Below, piece after piece: positions 9,900 through 19,249 of a DNA stretch of 64,000 nt; within the stretch, counting starts at the first letter, position 1, and each line of letters begins with the position of its first letter. The DNA lies in the NCBI RefSeq assembly GCF_006539565.1, contig NZ_BJNG01000018.1, positions 156,326-220,325 on the forward strand. The letters are read 5' to 3'. This stretch comes from Pseudonocardia hydrocarbonoxydans (GTDB lineage: Bacteria > Actinomycetota > Actinomycetes > Mycobacteriales > Pseudonocardiaceae). The notes below the pieces were generated by a model. That model was not told the origin of the DNA. It did no database searches and saw only the letters and a program-made list of their open reading frames with translations. A program made the translations under genes and the position numbers.

Positions 9900-9947
9900 C
9901 CGGGTGCCTGACCGGGGCTGTCAGGGTCGGCCGCGAGCCTGGGGTGC

Positions 9948-10796
9948 ATGCGGATCGCCGTCACCACCCCCACCGGCAACGTCGGCCGGCACGTCCTCGC
10001 GATGCTGGTGCGCGCCGGTCTGCGCCCGGTCGCCCTGCTGCGCGACCCGGCGCGGCTGCCCGAGGCCGTGCGCGGGCACGTCGACGCCGTGCGGGTCGAC
10101 CTCACCGACGCCGACGCGGTCGTCGCCGCCACGGCGGGGGCCGACGCCCTGTTCTGGGTCGACCCGCCCGGCACCGGCGACGACCCGACCGCCCACTACG
10201 CCCGCCTCGGCGCGCACGCCGCCCGCGCCGTCACCGAGAACGGCATCGGCCGCACCGTGTTCCAGAGCAGCGTCGGGGCCGAGCTGCGCCACGGCGTCGG
10301 GGAGATCGACGGGCTCGCCCGCACCGAGGAGCTCCTCGACGCCACCGGCGCCCCGGTGCTGCACCTGCGCTGCGGGTTCTTCTTCACCAACCTGCTCCTG
10401 CAGCCGCTGTCCGGCGTCGTCCCGGTCGTGCTGCCGGTCGACCTGCCGATGCCCTGGGTGGCGCCGCGCGACATCGCGGAGGTGGCCGTCGGCCGTCTGC
10501 TCGCGGGCTGGACCGGCCGGCGGGTGCAGGCCGTGCACGGCCCCGAGGACCTGAGCTGGGAGCAGGCCACCGCGGTCGTCGCGCGGGCCACCGGCCGCCC
10601 GCTGCGCGCCGAGCGCGTGCCGGACGAGGAGATGCGCGGGATGCTGCGGGGCGCGGGCCTGGGGGAGCGCCAGGTGGAGTCGATCATGGGGATGTCCACC
10701 GGGATGCGCGACGGGTTCGTGTCCGAGCAGCCCCGTGACGCCACGACGACCACCCCCACCACGCTCGCCTCCTGGGCGTGGGACGAGCTGCGGTGA
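9948..10796 (+). CDS. NmrA-like NAD(P)-binding oxidoreductase
   Basis: 282 residues. The N-terminal IAVTTPTGNVGRHV motif is the atypical glycine-rich NAD(P) site of NmrA-like/SDR_a5 proteins. There is no Tyr-x3-Lys active site. FQSSVGAELR and the PWVAPRDIAEVA segment are typical of this family (azoreductase or redox-sensor relatives). The substrate cannot be predicted. The gene sits between imuB (48 bp upstream) and dnaE2 (58 bp downstream) on the same strand. It may be read through from the SOS promoter, although a damage function is not established. Confidence 0.8.
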   Translation: MRIAVTTPTGNVGRHVLAMLVRAGLRPVALLRDPARLPEAVRGHVDAVRVDLTDADAVVAATAGADALFWVDPPGTGDDPTAHYARLGAHAARAVTENGIGRTVFQSSVGAELRHGVGEIDGLARTEELLDATGAPVLHLRCGFFFTNLLLQPLSGVVPVVLPVDLPMPWVAPRDIAEVAVGRLLAGWTGRRVQAVHGPEDLSWEQATAVVARATGRPLRAERVPDEEMRGMLRGAGLGERQVESIMGMSTGMRDGFVSEQPRDATTTTPTTLASWAWDELR

Positions 10797-10819
10797 GCCC
10801 GGGAGTGGTGGGCGCGACG

Positions 10820-10848
10820 TTGAGTCCGGATCGAACGTGTGTTCGACT
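10820..10848 (+). promoter_or_regulatory. dnaE2 promoter with perfect LexA (SOS) box
   Basis: The perfect LexA palindrome TCGAAC-GTGT-GTTCGA lies at 10831-10846, only 8 bp before the dnaE2 ATG. A possible promoter is TTGAGT (10820-10825), a 17-bp spacer, then TCGACT (10843-10848), which would place the transcription start at or very near the ATG. LexA would cover the spacer and -10 region. The promoter is inferred; the LexA box is clear. Confidence 0.87.
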
Positions 10849-10854
10849 GTGGGC

Positions 10855-13800
10855 ATGGGCTGGAACAACCCGGACGTCCCGTGGTCGGAGCTGGAGGCGG
10901 CGCTGTCCGGGCGTCCGCGCGACGGGGGCAGCCTCACCGGCGGGGCGGAGGCCGACGGGGGCGACAGCCCGGCGTGGTCGCGCAAGCGCGGCCCCTACGA
11001 GCCACCCGACCTGGAACGCCCGGCGGAGCGCGTCCCGTTCGCCGAGCTGCACTGCCACTCCAACTTCAGCTTCCTCGACGGCGCGAGCCACCCCGAGGAG
11101 CTGGTCGAGCAGGCCGCCCGGCTCGGTCTCGACGCGCTGGCGCTCACCGACCACGACGGCATGTACGGCGTGGTGCGGTTCGCCGAGGCCGCGGCCGAGG
11201 TGGGCCTGCCGACGGTGTTCGGCACGGAGCTGAGCCTGGGCCTGTCCGCCCCGCAGAACGGGGTGGCCGATCCCGAGGGGACCCACCTGCTCCTGCTGGC
11301 ACGCGACCCGGACGGCTACCGCGCGCTGTGCCGCACCGTCAGCACCGCGCAGCTGCGCGGGCGGGAGAAGGGGCGCCCGGTCTACGACCTCGACGAGGTG
11401 GTGGCCGACACCGCGGGCCACGTGCTGGCGCTGACCGGCTGCCGCAAGGGCGCCGTGCGCCGCGCGCTGGAGACCGGTGGCGACCCGGCGAAGGAGCTGC
11501 GGTGGCTGCGGGAGAGGTTCGGGCACGTCGCCGTCGAGCTCACCCACCACGGCCTGCCCACCGACGGCGAGCGCAACGACGCCCTGGCCGCGCTGGCCGC
11601 CGACGCCGGGCTGCCCACGATCGCCTCGACGGCCGCCCACTACGCCACCCCCGACCGGTTCCGCCTGGCCACGGCGCTGGCCGCGGTGCGCTCCCGGCGC
11701 AGCCTCGACGAGATCGACGGCTGGCTGCCCCCGGCGGGCACCGCGCACCTGCGCTCCGGTGCGGAGATGGCGGCCCGGTTCGACGCGCGGTACCCGGGCG
11801 CGGTGGCGCGGGCCGCGGAGTTCGGGCGGGAGTGCGCGTTCTCGATCCGGCTGGTGGCGCCGGACCTGCCACCGTTCCCGGTGCCACCGGGGGAGACCGA
11901 GGCGAGCTGGCTGCGGCAGCTCACCTGGCGCGGGGCGGCCCGGCGCTACGGCAGCCACGCCGAGTACGGCGCGGCGCTGGAGACGATCCAGCGCGAGCTC
12001 GCGATCATCGAGGACAAGAACTTCCCCGGCTACTTCCTGATCGTCCACGACATCGTGCAGTTCTGCCGCCGCGCCGACATCCTCTGCCAGGGCCGGGGCT
12101 CGGCCGCGAACTCCGCGGTCTGCTACGCGCTGGGCATCACCAACGTCGACGCCGTGGGGATGGGGCTGCTGTTCGAGCGGTTCCTGTCCCCGGCGCGCGA
12201 GGGCTACCCCGACATCGACCTCGACATCGAGTCCGGCCGCCGTGAGGAGGTGATCCAGTACGTCTACGCCACCCACGGGCGGACCTGCGCGGCGCAGGTG
12301 GCGAACGTGATCACCTACCGGCCGCGGTCGGCGGTGCGCGACGTCGCGGGCGCGTTCGGGTTCTCCCCCGGCCAGCAGGACGCGTGGAGCAAGCGGATCG
12401 AGCGGTGGAACGGGGCGCCGGTCGTCGAGGGCATGCCCGAGCCGGTGAGCGAGCTGGCCGGGCAGCTGATCGGCTTCCCCCGCCACCTCGGTATCCACTC
12501 CGGCGGCATGGTCATCTGCGACCGGCCGGTGTCGGAGGTGGTGCCCGTCGAGTGGGCGCGGATGCAGGGCCGCACCGTCGTGCAGTGGGACAAGGACGAC
12601 TGCGCGTACGCCGGGCTCGTCAAGTTCGACCTGCTCGGGCTGGGGATGCTCACCGCGCTGCACCTGATGATCGACCTCGTCGCCGAGCACACCGGGAAGA
12701 AGATCGAGCTGCACGAGCTGCAGCCCACCGACCCCGAGGTCTACGAGATGCTCTGCCGCGCCGACTCCGTCGGGGTGTTCCAGGTGGAGTCCCGCGCGCA
12801 GATGGCCACGCTGCCCCGGCTCAAGCCGCGGGAGTTCTACGACCTGGTCGTCGAGATCGCGCTGATCCGACCGGGGCCCATCCAGGGCGGCTCGGTGCAC
12901 CCCTACATCCGGCGGCGCAACGGGCTGGAGAAGCCGGTCTACGACCACCCGCTGCTGGAGAACGCGCTGAAGAAGACGCTCGGCGTCCCGCTGTTCCAGG
13001 AGCAGCTCATGCAGGTGGCCGTCGACGTCGCCGGCTTCTCCGCGGGCGACGCCGACGAGCTGCGCCGCGCGATGGGCGCCAAGCGCTCGACGGAGAAGAT
13101 GGAGAAGCTGCGCGCGCGGTTCTTCGACGGGATGACGGCCAACGGGATCACCGGCGAGGTCGCGGACGGGATCTTCGCCAAGATGCTGGCCTTCGCCAAC
13201 TTCGGCTTCCCGGAGAGCCACTCGATCAGCTTCGCGTCGCTGGTGTACTGGAGCGCCTGGTTCAAGCGGTACCACCCGGCCGCGTTCTGCGCGGCGCTGC
13301 TCAACTCGCAGCCGATGGGGTTCTACTCGCCGCAGTCGCTGGTGGCCGACGCCCGGCGGCACGGGGTGCTCGCCCGCGGCCCGGACGTCAACCACGGCCG
13401 GTCCGAGGCGCTGCTGCAGAGCGATCCGCGCAGCGAGGGCGGGTTCGCGATCCGGCTGGGCACCGCGGAGGTGCGCGGGATCGGGCCCGACCTGGCCGAG
13501 CTGATCGACGCCGAGCGCGACCTGCGCGGCCCGTTCCGCGACCTCGCCGACCTCTCCCGGAGGGTGCGGCTCACCGGGCCGCAGGCCGAGGCGCTGGCCA
13601 CGGCGGGGGCGTTCGGCTGCTTCGGTGTGGACCGGCGCTCGGCGCTGTGGGCGGCGGGCGTGGTGGCGTCGGTGCGGCCCGACCAGCTCCCGGGCACCGC
13701 GGTCGGCCTCGACGCGCCCGCGCTGCCCGGCATGACCGACGTCGAGCTCACCGTGGCCGACGTCTGGGCCACCGGCGTCTCCCCGGACAGCCACCCGGTG

Positions 13801-14169
13801 CAGCATCTGCGCGAGCGCCTCGACCGGCTCGGTGCGCTGCGCATCGACCGGCTCGCCGACCTCGACGCACCGAGCGACCCGGAGCGCCGACCCCCGCGCG
13901 TGCTGGTCGGCGGCCTGGTCACCCACCGGCAGCGGCCCGCCACCGCGAAGGGCGTCACGTTCGTCAACCTGGAGGACGAGAGCGGGATGCTCAACGTGAC
14001 CTGCTCGGAGGGGCTGTGGGCGCGCTACCGCACGGTGGCGGTCGGCAGCGCCGCGCTGCTGGTGCGCGGGCGGCTGGAGCGCAGCGAGGAGGGGGTGCTC
14101 AACCTGGTGGCCGACCGGCTGACCCGCCTGGAGCTGGCGGTGGCGGTCCGTTCGCGCGACTTCCGCTGA
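10855..14169 (+). CDS. dnaE2: Error-prone DNA polymerase III alpha subunit (ImuC/DnaE2)
   Basis: 1104 residues, normal for DnaE2. A PHP domain starts with ELHCHSNFSFLDGASHPEEL near residue 65. The C-family polymerase catalytic Asp residues are visible as D453/D455 in YPDIDLDIES and D592 in VKFDLLGLGM. A helix-hairpin-helix region and an OB fold (VTFVNLEDESGMLNVTC) occupy the C-terminus. It performs SOS-induced translesion synthesis with ImuA' and ImuB. The ATG at 10855 has no ribosome site and lies 8 bp from a LexA box, so a leaderless transcript is likely. A strong hairpin follows the gene. Confidence 0.97.
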   Translation: MGWNNPDVPWSELEAALSGRPRDGGSLTGGAEADGGDSPAWSRKRGPYEPPDLERPAERVPFAELHCHSNFSFLDGASHPEELVEQAARLGLDALALTDHDGMYGVVRFAEAAAEVGLPTVFGTELSLGLSAPQNGVADPEGTHLLLLARDPDGYRALCRTVSTAQLRGREKGRPVYDLDEVVADTAGHVLALTGCRKGAVRRALETGGDPAKELRWLRERFGHVAVELTHHGLPTDGERNDALAALAADAGLPTIASTAAHYATPDRFRLATALAAVRSRRSLDEIDGWLPPAGTAHLRSGAEMAARFDARYPGAVARAAEFGRECAFSIRLVAPDLPPFPVPPGETEASWLRQLTWRGAARRYGSHAEYGAALETIQRELAIIEDKNFPGYFLIVHDIVQFCRRADILCQGRGSAANSAVCYALGITNVDAVGMGLLFERFLSPAREGYPDIDLDIESGRREEVIQYVYATHGRTCAAQVANVITYRPRSAVRDVAGAFGFSPGQQDAWSKRIERWNGAPVVEGMPEPVSELAGQLIGFPRHLGIHSGGMVICDRPVSEVVPVEWARMQGRTVVQWDKDDCAYAGLVKFDLLGLGMLTALHLMIDLVAEHTGKKIELHELQPTDPEVYEMLCRADSVGVFQVESRAQMATLPRLKPREFYDLVVEIALIRPGPIQGGSVHPYIRRRNGLEKPVYDHPLLENALKKTLGVPLFQEQLMQVAVDVAGFSAGDADELRRAMGAKRSTEKMEKLRARFFDGMTANGITGEVADGIFAKMLAFANFGFPESHSISFASLVYWSAWFKRYHPAAFCAALLNSQPMGFYSPQSLVADARRHGVLARGPDVNHGRSEALLQSDPRSEGGFAIRLGTAEVRGIGPDLAELIDAERDLRGPFRDLADLSRRVRLTGPQAEALATAGAFGCFGVDRRSALWAAGVVASVRPDQLPGTAVGLDAPALPGMTDVELTVADVWATGVSPDSHPVQHLRERLDRLGALRIDRLADLDAPSDPERRPPRVLVGGLVTHRQRPATAKGVTFVNLEDESGMLNVTCSEGLWARYRTVAVGSAALLVRGRLERSEEGVLNLVADRLTRLELAVAVRSRDFR

Positions 14170-14190
14170 CCCGGGCCTCCGCCGACATGA

Positions 14191-14228
14191 CGGAGGCCCC
14201 GTCGCGCGGGTGCGCGGCGGGGCCTCCG
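14191..14228. terminator. Bidirectional hairpin between dnaE2 and the acetate transporter
   Basis: Arms 14191-14207 and 14212-14228 (CGGAGGCCCCGTCGCGC and its complement) pair at 16 of 17 positions around a 4-nt loop. It lies between convergent stop codons at 14169 and 14240, so it can end both transcripts. Confidence 0.8.
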
Positions 14229-14239
14229 GGTCGAGAGGG

Positions 14240-14881
14240 TTACTTCTGGATGGGGCTGCCCAGCGGCAGCGCCTTGCCACCCAGCTCCTGACCGATGCCG
14301 TCCACGAGGATGTAGGCGAACACGATGCAGAACAGGAAGGTGGCGATGCCGGCCGGCGGGAACAGGCTGGCGTTGGCGGTGGTGACCCCGAGGAACGCCA
14401 GGGCGAAGGTGACGCACACCAGCACGAAGCCGATGGTGAAGGTCAGCGGCAGGCGCAGCGTGGCCAGGGTGAGCACCACGAAGATGATCAGGAAGGACAG
14501 CAGGTAGGTGCCCTGGACGCTGGCCAGGTTGTCGGCCGTGATGCCCCACCAGCCGCTGGTGGCGCCGATCAGCAGGAAGCCGAAGCTCAGCCAGAAGGCC
14601 GAGAACACCCCGAAGATCGCCGACACGGTGCTGGCCCCGCCGCGCAGCGCCGCGATGGAGGCGATGAGCTGGAACAGACCCGCGGACAGTGCCACGATCG
14701 GGATCATGCCGCCGGCCTCGGTGGCGGTGTCGAGGTAGCCGACGAACCAGAGACCGAGGGTGATGCCGGAGGGGATGAAGGTCATCAGGCCCAGCAGCGC
14801 GGGGTTGGCGGCGGGTGCTGCCGGGGGAGCCGGATCGGCCGCGGCGTGTGCTCCGGACTGGACGTCACTCTCCACACTCAT
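14240..14881 (-). CDS. satP: GPR1/FUN34/YaaH family acetate/succinate transporter
   Basis: 213 residues with six membrane helices. The signature NPALLGLMTF near residue 27 opens the first helix, and the FGFLLIGA and FALAFLGV helices fit the family. These channels or symporters take up acetate and succinate. A 25-residue Ala/Pro-rich cytosolic N-terminus precedes the first helix. It is divergent from folD and shares a 210-bp intergenic region that contains a near-palindromic site. The symbol is assigned by family, not proven orthology. Confidence 0.85.
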   Translation of the reverse strand: MSVESDVQSGAHAAADPAPPAAPAANPALLGLMTFIPSGITLGLWFVGYLDTATEAGGMIPIVALSAGLFQLIASIAALRGGASTVSAIFGVFSAFWLSFGFLLIGATSGWWGITADNLASVQGTYLLSFLIIFVVLTLATLRLPLTFTIGFVLVCVTFALAFLGVTTANASLFPPAGIATFLFCIVFAYILVDGIGQELGGKALPLGSPIQK

Positions 14882-14971
14882 GGACCATGCCTCTCGTAAG
14901 GTGGCTCTCCGGCGTCAGTGCCGGTCAGCGCGTATTGTGCGTGCCGTCACAGCCGTTGAACACCCCTTCGA

Positions 14972-14989
14972 AGGTCTAGATCATGACCT
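14972..14989. promoter_or_regulatory. Near-palindromic candidate operator between satP and folD
   Basis: AGGTCTAGATCATGACCT is an imperfect 18-bp dyad with conserved AGGTC/GACCT ends and a central GATC. It lies 91 bp upstream of satP and about 100 bp upstream of folD. A regulator cannot be named. A degenerate LexA-like TTGAAC-N4-CTTCGA abuts it at 14956-14971. Confidence 0.35.
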
Positions 14990-15091
14990 CTACCGGAATG
15001 TGATGCTGGTCAGGCGGCCGATCCCGTCGAGTTCGGTGGATCTCTACCTGTCCGAAGGGCTGGTCGGGCCACCTCTGGGAGGATGGCGGGC

Positions 15092-15949
15092 GTGACGGCG
15101 ACCGTGATGGACGGCAAGGCGACCCTGACCACGATCCTCGACGAGCTGGCCGGGCGGGTCGAGAAACTGACCGGCGCCGGCGTCACGCCGGGGCTGGGCA
15201 CGCTGCTCGTCGGCGACGACCCCGGATCCCACTCCTACGTGCGGGGAAAGCACCGCGACTGCGCCCGCGTGGGGATCACCTCGCTGCAGCGCGAGCTGCC
15301 CGCCGACGCCACGCAGGCGCAGGTCGAGGCGGCCATCGACGAGCTGAACGCCGACCCGTCGTGCACCGGCTTCATCGTCCAGCTCCCGCTGCCCCGGGGC
15401 CTGGACGCCGGTGCGGCACTCGAGCGCGTCGACCCCGAGAAGGACGCCGACGGCCTGCACCCGGTCAACCTCGGGCGGCTGGTGCTCGGCGAGCCGGGGC
15501 CGCTGCCCTGCACGCCGCGCGGGATCGTCGAGCTGTGCGGGCGCTACGGCGTCGAGCTGGCCGGCAAGCGGGTCACCGTCGTCGGGCGCGGGGTCACGGT
15601 CGGGCGGCCGCTGGGCCTGCTGCTCACCCGCCGCGCGGAGAACGCCACCGTCACCCTGTGCCACACCGGCACCCGCGACCTGGCCGCCGAGGTGCGCCGC
15701 GCCGACGTCGTGGTGGCCGCGGCCGGCGTGCGGGGCCTGATCACCGCCGACATGGTGGCCCCCGGCGCCACCGTCCTGGACGTCGGCGTCACGCGCACCG
15801 AGCTGGGCCTGGCCGGCGACGTCGACCCGGAGGTGGCCGAGGTCGCGGGCCTGCTCGCCCCCATGCCCGGCGGCGTCGGGCCGATGACCCGCGGGATGCT
15901 GCTGACCAACGTCGTGGAGGCGGCCGAGAAGGCGGCGGGGCGGGGCTAG
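15092..15949 (+). CDS. folD: Methylenetetrahydrofolate dehydrogenase / cyclohydrolase
   Basis: 285 residues from the GTG at 15092. It interconverts 5,10-methylene-THF and 10-formyl-THF, the one-carbon donor used by PurN and PurH in this window. [10 protein letters not shown] holds the conserved Tyr-x3-Lys catalytic pair. The NADP fold has [11 protein letters not shown] (the usual Ser after GR is Gly) and the end carries [13 protein letters not shown] 15092 is chosen because GGGAGG lies 8-9 nt upstream; the in-frame ATG 15083 would start directly on that ribosome site. Confidence 0.95.
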   Translation: MTATVMDGKATLTTILDELAGRVEKLTGAGVTPGLGTLLVGDDPGSHSYVRGKHRDCARVGITSLQRELPADATQAQVEAAIDELNADPSCTGFIVQLPLPRGLDAGAALERVDPEKDADGLHPVNLGRLVLGEPGPLPCTPRGIVELCGRYGVELAGKRVTVVGRGVTVGRPLGLLLTRRAENATVTLCHTGTRDLAAEVRRADVVVAAAGVRGLITADMVAPGATVLDVGVTRTELGLAGDVDPEVAEVAGLLAPMPGGVGPMTRGMLLTNVVEAAEKAAGRG

Positions 15950-15952
15950 GGC

Positions 15953-16234
15953 GTGCGCACCCGCCTGCCCGAGTGGGCCCCCGCCGCGATCGTCCTGCTG
16001 ATCGCCGCCGCGGGCATGACCCGCGTGCTCACCGAGCACTGGCGCCAGGGCGGGGTGCTGCTCGGCGGGGCGCTGCTGGTCGCCGCCGCACTGCGGGTGG
16101 CGCTCCCGCCGGAACGGGTGGGGCTGCTCGCGATCCGCAGCCGCGTCCTGGACGTCGTCTGCTACGCCGTGCCGGGCGTCGTCACCGTGCTGCTGGCCGT
16201 CACCATCACCCGCAGCCAGCTCGCGCTCGTCTGA
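15953..16234 (+). CDS. DUF3017 small membrane protein
   Basis: 93 residues with three hydrophobic segments (about 11-23, 34-50 and 67-90). DUF3017 proteins commonly follow folD in actinobacteria. The GTG start is 3 nt after the folD stop, so it is cotranscribed. Function is unknown. Confidence 0.82.
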   Translation: MRTRLPEWAPAAIVLLIAAAGMTRVLTEHWRQGGVLLGGALLVAAALRVALPPERVGLLAIRSRVLDVVCYAVPGVVTVLLAVTITRSQLALV

Positions 16235-16274
16235 GGAGTCCCCCGTAGGGGGTGACAGCCGCTACTTTCTCGGC

Positions 16275-17603
16275 ATGACCGACGCCTCCGTCACCCGTTC
16301 GGCGCGCATCGTCGACACCCTCGTGGACGCTTTCGACGACCTCATGTCCGCCAACCCCGCCGCGTTCCGGACGAAGTTCCGCAAGATGGCCGCCGACCCG
16401 TTCGCGTTCTACCGCGGCAGCGCCTGCCTGTTCTACGCCGACGTCGCGGAGCGGGACGACCCGTGGGCGGACGAGCGGACGAGCCGGGTGTGGATCCAGG
16501 GCGACCTGCACGCGGAGAACTTCGGCACCTACATGGACGGCGACGGCGTCCTGATCTTCGACGTCAACGACTTCGACGAGGCCTACGTCGGGCACTTCAC
16601 CTGGGACGTCCTGCGGTTCGCGGCGAGCATGGCGCTGCTGGGCTGGCGCAAGGCGATCTCCGACGACGACATCACCACGCTCGTGCGGGGCTACGTGCGC
16701 GGCTACGTCGACCAGGTGCGCACGTTCGTCGACAAGGACGACGACCGCGCCTTCGCGCTGAACCTGCGCACCGCCGAGGGGGCGATCCGCCAGGTGCTGC
16801 AGCTCGCGCGGCTGCGCACGCGGGTGGAGCTGCTCGACGACATCACCGAGACCGAGGGCTTCGACCGGATCCTGCGCGACGGGCCCGGCGTCCGCCGCCT
16901 CGACGACGACGAGCGGGGACGCGTCGTCGACGCGTTCACCCGCTACCTCGACTCGATCCCGGAGTCCAAGCGCTTCCGCGGGGTGGCCTACACGGTGAAG
17001 GACGTGGTCGGCCGGTCCGGGTTCGGCATCGGCAGCGCCGGGCTGCCCGCGTACACCGTGCTGATCGAGGGGCTCAACGAGGCGCTCGACAACGACGTCG
17101 TCGTGTCGATGAAGCAGGGCAACGTGGCCGCCCCGTCCCGGGTGGTGACCGACCCGGAGATCGCGGGGGCGTTCGAGCACCACGGCCACCGCACCGCGGT
17201 CTCGCAGCGGGCGCTGCAGGCCCACGCCGACCGCCTGCTGGGCTGGACCGACCTCGACGGCGTCGGGTTCGTCGTCAGCGAGGTCTCGCCGTACGAGAAC
17301 GACCTGGACTGGAGCAACCTCACCGAGCCCGAGGAGATCCTGCCCGTCGTGGAGTACCTGGGCCGGGCCACGGCGAAGGTGCACTGCGTGGCCGACTCCG
17401 ACGCCGACCACACCCTGGTGCCGTTCTCCACCGAGGACGCGATCCTGGCCGTGCTCGACGGGCGGGAGCAGGAGTTCGCCGACTGGGTGGTCGAGTTCGC
17501 CCACTCCTACTCCGCCCGCGTCCGGGAGGACCACGCGCTGTTCGTCGAGGCGTTCCGGGGCGGGGCGATCCCCGGGGTCGCCTCGACGGGCCAGCTCGGC
17601 TGA
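16275..17603 (+). CDS. DUF2252 family protein (kinase-like fold)
   Basis: 442 residues. DUF2252 proteins have a protein-kinase-like/aminoglycoside phosphotransferase fold. The catalytic-loop-like sequence GDLHAENFG at about residue 77 and IFDVNDFDEA about 20 residues later match the HxDxxxxN and DxD/DFG positions, so a small-molecule kinase function is plausible. The substrate is unknown. It is 40 bp after the DUF3017 gene and convergent with the next gene, whose stop lies only 7 bp away. Confidence 0.82.
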   Translation: MTDASVTRSARIVDTLVDAFDDLMSANPAAFRTKFRKMAADPFAFYRGSACLFYADVAERDDPWADERTSRVWIQGDLHAENFGTYMDGDGVLIFDVNDFDEAYVGHFTWDVLRFAASMALLGWRKAISDDDITTLVRGYVRGYVDQVRTFVDKDDDRAFALNLRTAEGAIRQVLQLARLRTRVELLDDITETEGFDRILRDGPGVRRLDDDERGRVVDAFTRYLDSIPESKRFRGVAYTVKDVVGRSGFGIGSAGLPAYTVLIEGLNEALDNDVVVSMKQGNVAAPSRVVTDPEIAGAFEHHGHRTAVSQRALQAHADRLLGWTDLDGVGFVVSEVSPYENDLDWSNLTEPEEILPVVEYLGRATAKVHCVADSDADHTLVPFSTEDAILAVLDGREQEFADWVVEFAHSYSARVREDHALFVEAFRGGAIPGVASTGQLG

Positions 17604-17610
17604 ACCGGGC

Positions 17611-19166
17611 TCAGCCGAACGGGACGCGGTCGGGGGCGCACGTCGCGCCCTCGACCGGCAGCGTGCCCTCGGTCAGGTAGGTGCCCGCGGCCTGCACCAC
17701 GCACGCCGACTGCTGCGCGGCCACGTGCCCGACGCCCTCGTGCACCAGCAGCGCGCTGCCCGGCATCAGGTCGTGCAGCCGCTGCGCCGCGGCGAGCGGG
17801 GTGGCCGGGTCGAACCGGCTGTTGACGATCAGCACCGGCTCGTCGGTCCGCGCGTCCCACGGGCCGCGGTAGCCCTCGACGGACACCGGCCACCGGCTGC
17901 ACACGCTGTCGTTCCACGCCCGCAGCGCGCCGAAGTGCGGCACGGCGGCGTCGCGGTCGGCGCCGCCGCGGTGAACGCGTCGGGGCCGTCGGGGAACTCG
18001 TTCTCCGCGCAGTTGACGCCGAACGCGGTGGCGTTGAGCGCGCCCGCGTAGGGCGCGGCGACGAGGTCGGCGTCGTCGCGCAGGCTGACCAGGACCTGCG
18101 CCATCAGCGTGCCCGCCTCCCCGGTGGGGTCGGCGAGGGCCTGCTCGGCGAGGGCCAGGAACGACGCGCCCGCGATCGGCTGCTCCCACAGGTTCGGCTG
18201 GTAGAGCCAGTTGCCGGCCCACGACACCACCTCGGAGTACCCCAGGCGCACGGTGCGCCCGTCGGGGGCGGTGAGCGTCACGGGCGCCTCGCGCAGCGCC
18301 GTGGTGAGGCGGTCCCACGCCCCGGCCGGGTCGCCCGCGCCGAACAGGCAGCGCTCGCCGCCCGCCGCGCACAGCCGCAGGAACTCCGCCATCGTCTCCG
18401 CGGTCGCCACGTCGCCGCCGAGGCGGGTGCTGCGCAGCGGCTCGGTGCCCGCGATCGCCGCCGGGTCCACCACGCTGTCGAGGACGAACCGGCCGACGCG
18501 GTCGGGGAACAGGTTCGCGTACACCGCACCGAACAGCGTGCCGTAGGACTGCCCGACGAAGCTCAGCCGCTCCTCGCCGAGCCCCGCCCGCAGCGCGTCC
18601 AGGTCGCGGACGGCCTCGTCGGTGGAGAGGTGGTCCATGATCTCGCCGGAGGCCTCCACGCAGGACCGCGCGAACGCCTCGTCGGCGGCGAGGCGGGCGG
18701 CGCGCTCGGTGTCGTCGACGGGGAGGGCGGGGACATCGGGGGCCGCGTCGCCGCACACCATCGCGGGCTGCGACCCGCCCGCCCCGCGCTGGTCGAGCGC
18801 GATCACGTCGTAGCGGGCGTAGACCTCGGGCGTCAGCGGGTCCGGGACCGCGCCCGACCGGATCCCGGTGAGGTAGTCGACGACGCTGTAGCCGGGGCCG
18901 CCGCGGTGCAGCACGAGCGCACCGATCCGGTTCCCGGGGTCACCGGCCGGGATCCGGACGACGGGCAGCGCGAACGCCGGGCCGTCGGGGTCGGCGCGGT
19001 CGACCGGCACGGTGAGGGTGGTGCAGTCCAGCGCGGCGTCGGAGGCGCAGTCGGACCACCGCAGCTCGGGTACGGGGGGCCCGGCGGCGTCGGGCCCGGG
19101 GGCGGCGCAGGCCGACGCGACGAACAGACCGGCCAGTGCGGTGGCGACACGCGTGGATCGGATCAT
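17611..19166 (-). pseudogene. Secreted lipoprotein alpha/beta hydrolase (TAP-like peptidase), frameshifted
   Basis: The intact reading frame would give about 518 residues. The N-terminus is a lipoprotein signal with lipobox VASAC at residue 20. The nucleophile elbow GQSYG is followed by a TAP-like C-terminal domain with the acid (NSRFDPATP) and base (GVGHVA). This resembles tripeptidyl aminopeptidases of actinobacteria. The first frame runs into nonsense after DAFTAAA at about 17960, while the family sequence resumes one frame over (DRDAAVPHFGALRAWNDS). One base appears to be missing near 17958-17968. Either a sequencing error in a GC run or a real null allele would explain it. Confidence 0.85.
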
Positions 19167-19249
19167 GGCCCGAGCATCCCGAGCCGCGCCCGCCCCCCGG
19201 CAGTCCCGACGATCACCGGGATCGATGACACCCGTCATGGCCCCCGGGG

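Noticed and set aside
9053..10738. Long Arg/Gly-rich open frame overlapping imuB and the NmrA-like gene
   Set aside because: It is an alternative frame of two recognised genes, with no start signal and no domain.
15083..15091. ATG 15083 as the folD start
   Set aside because: It immediately follows the GGGAGG ribosome site with no spacing; GTG 15092 has proper spacing.
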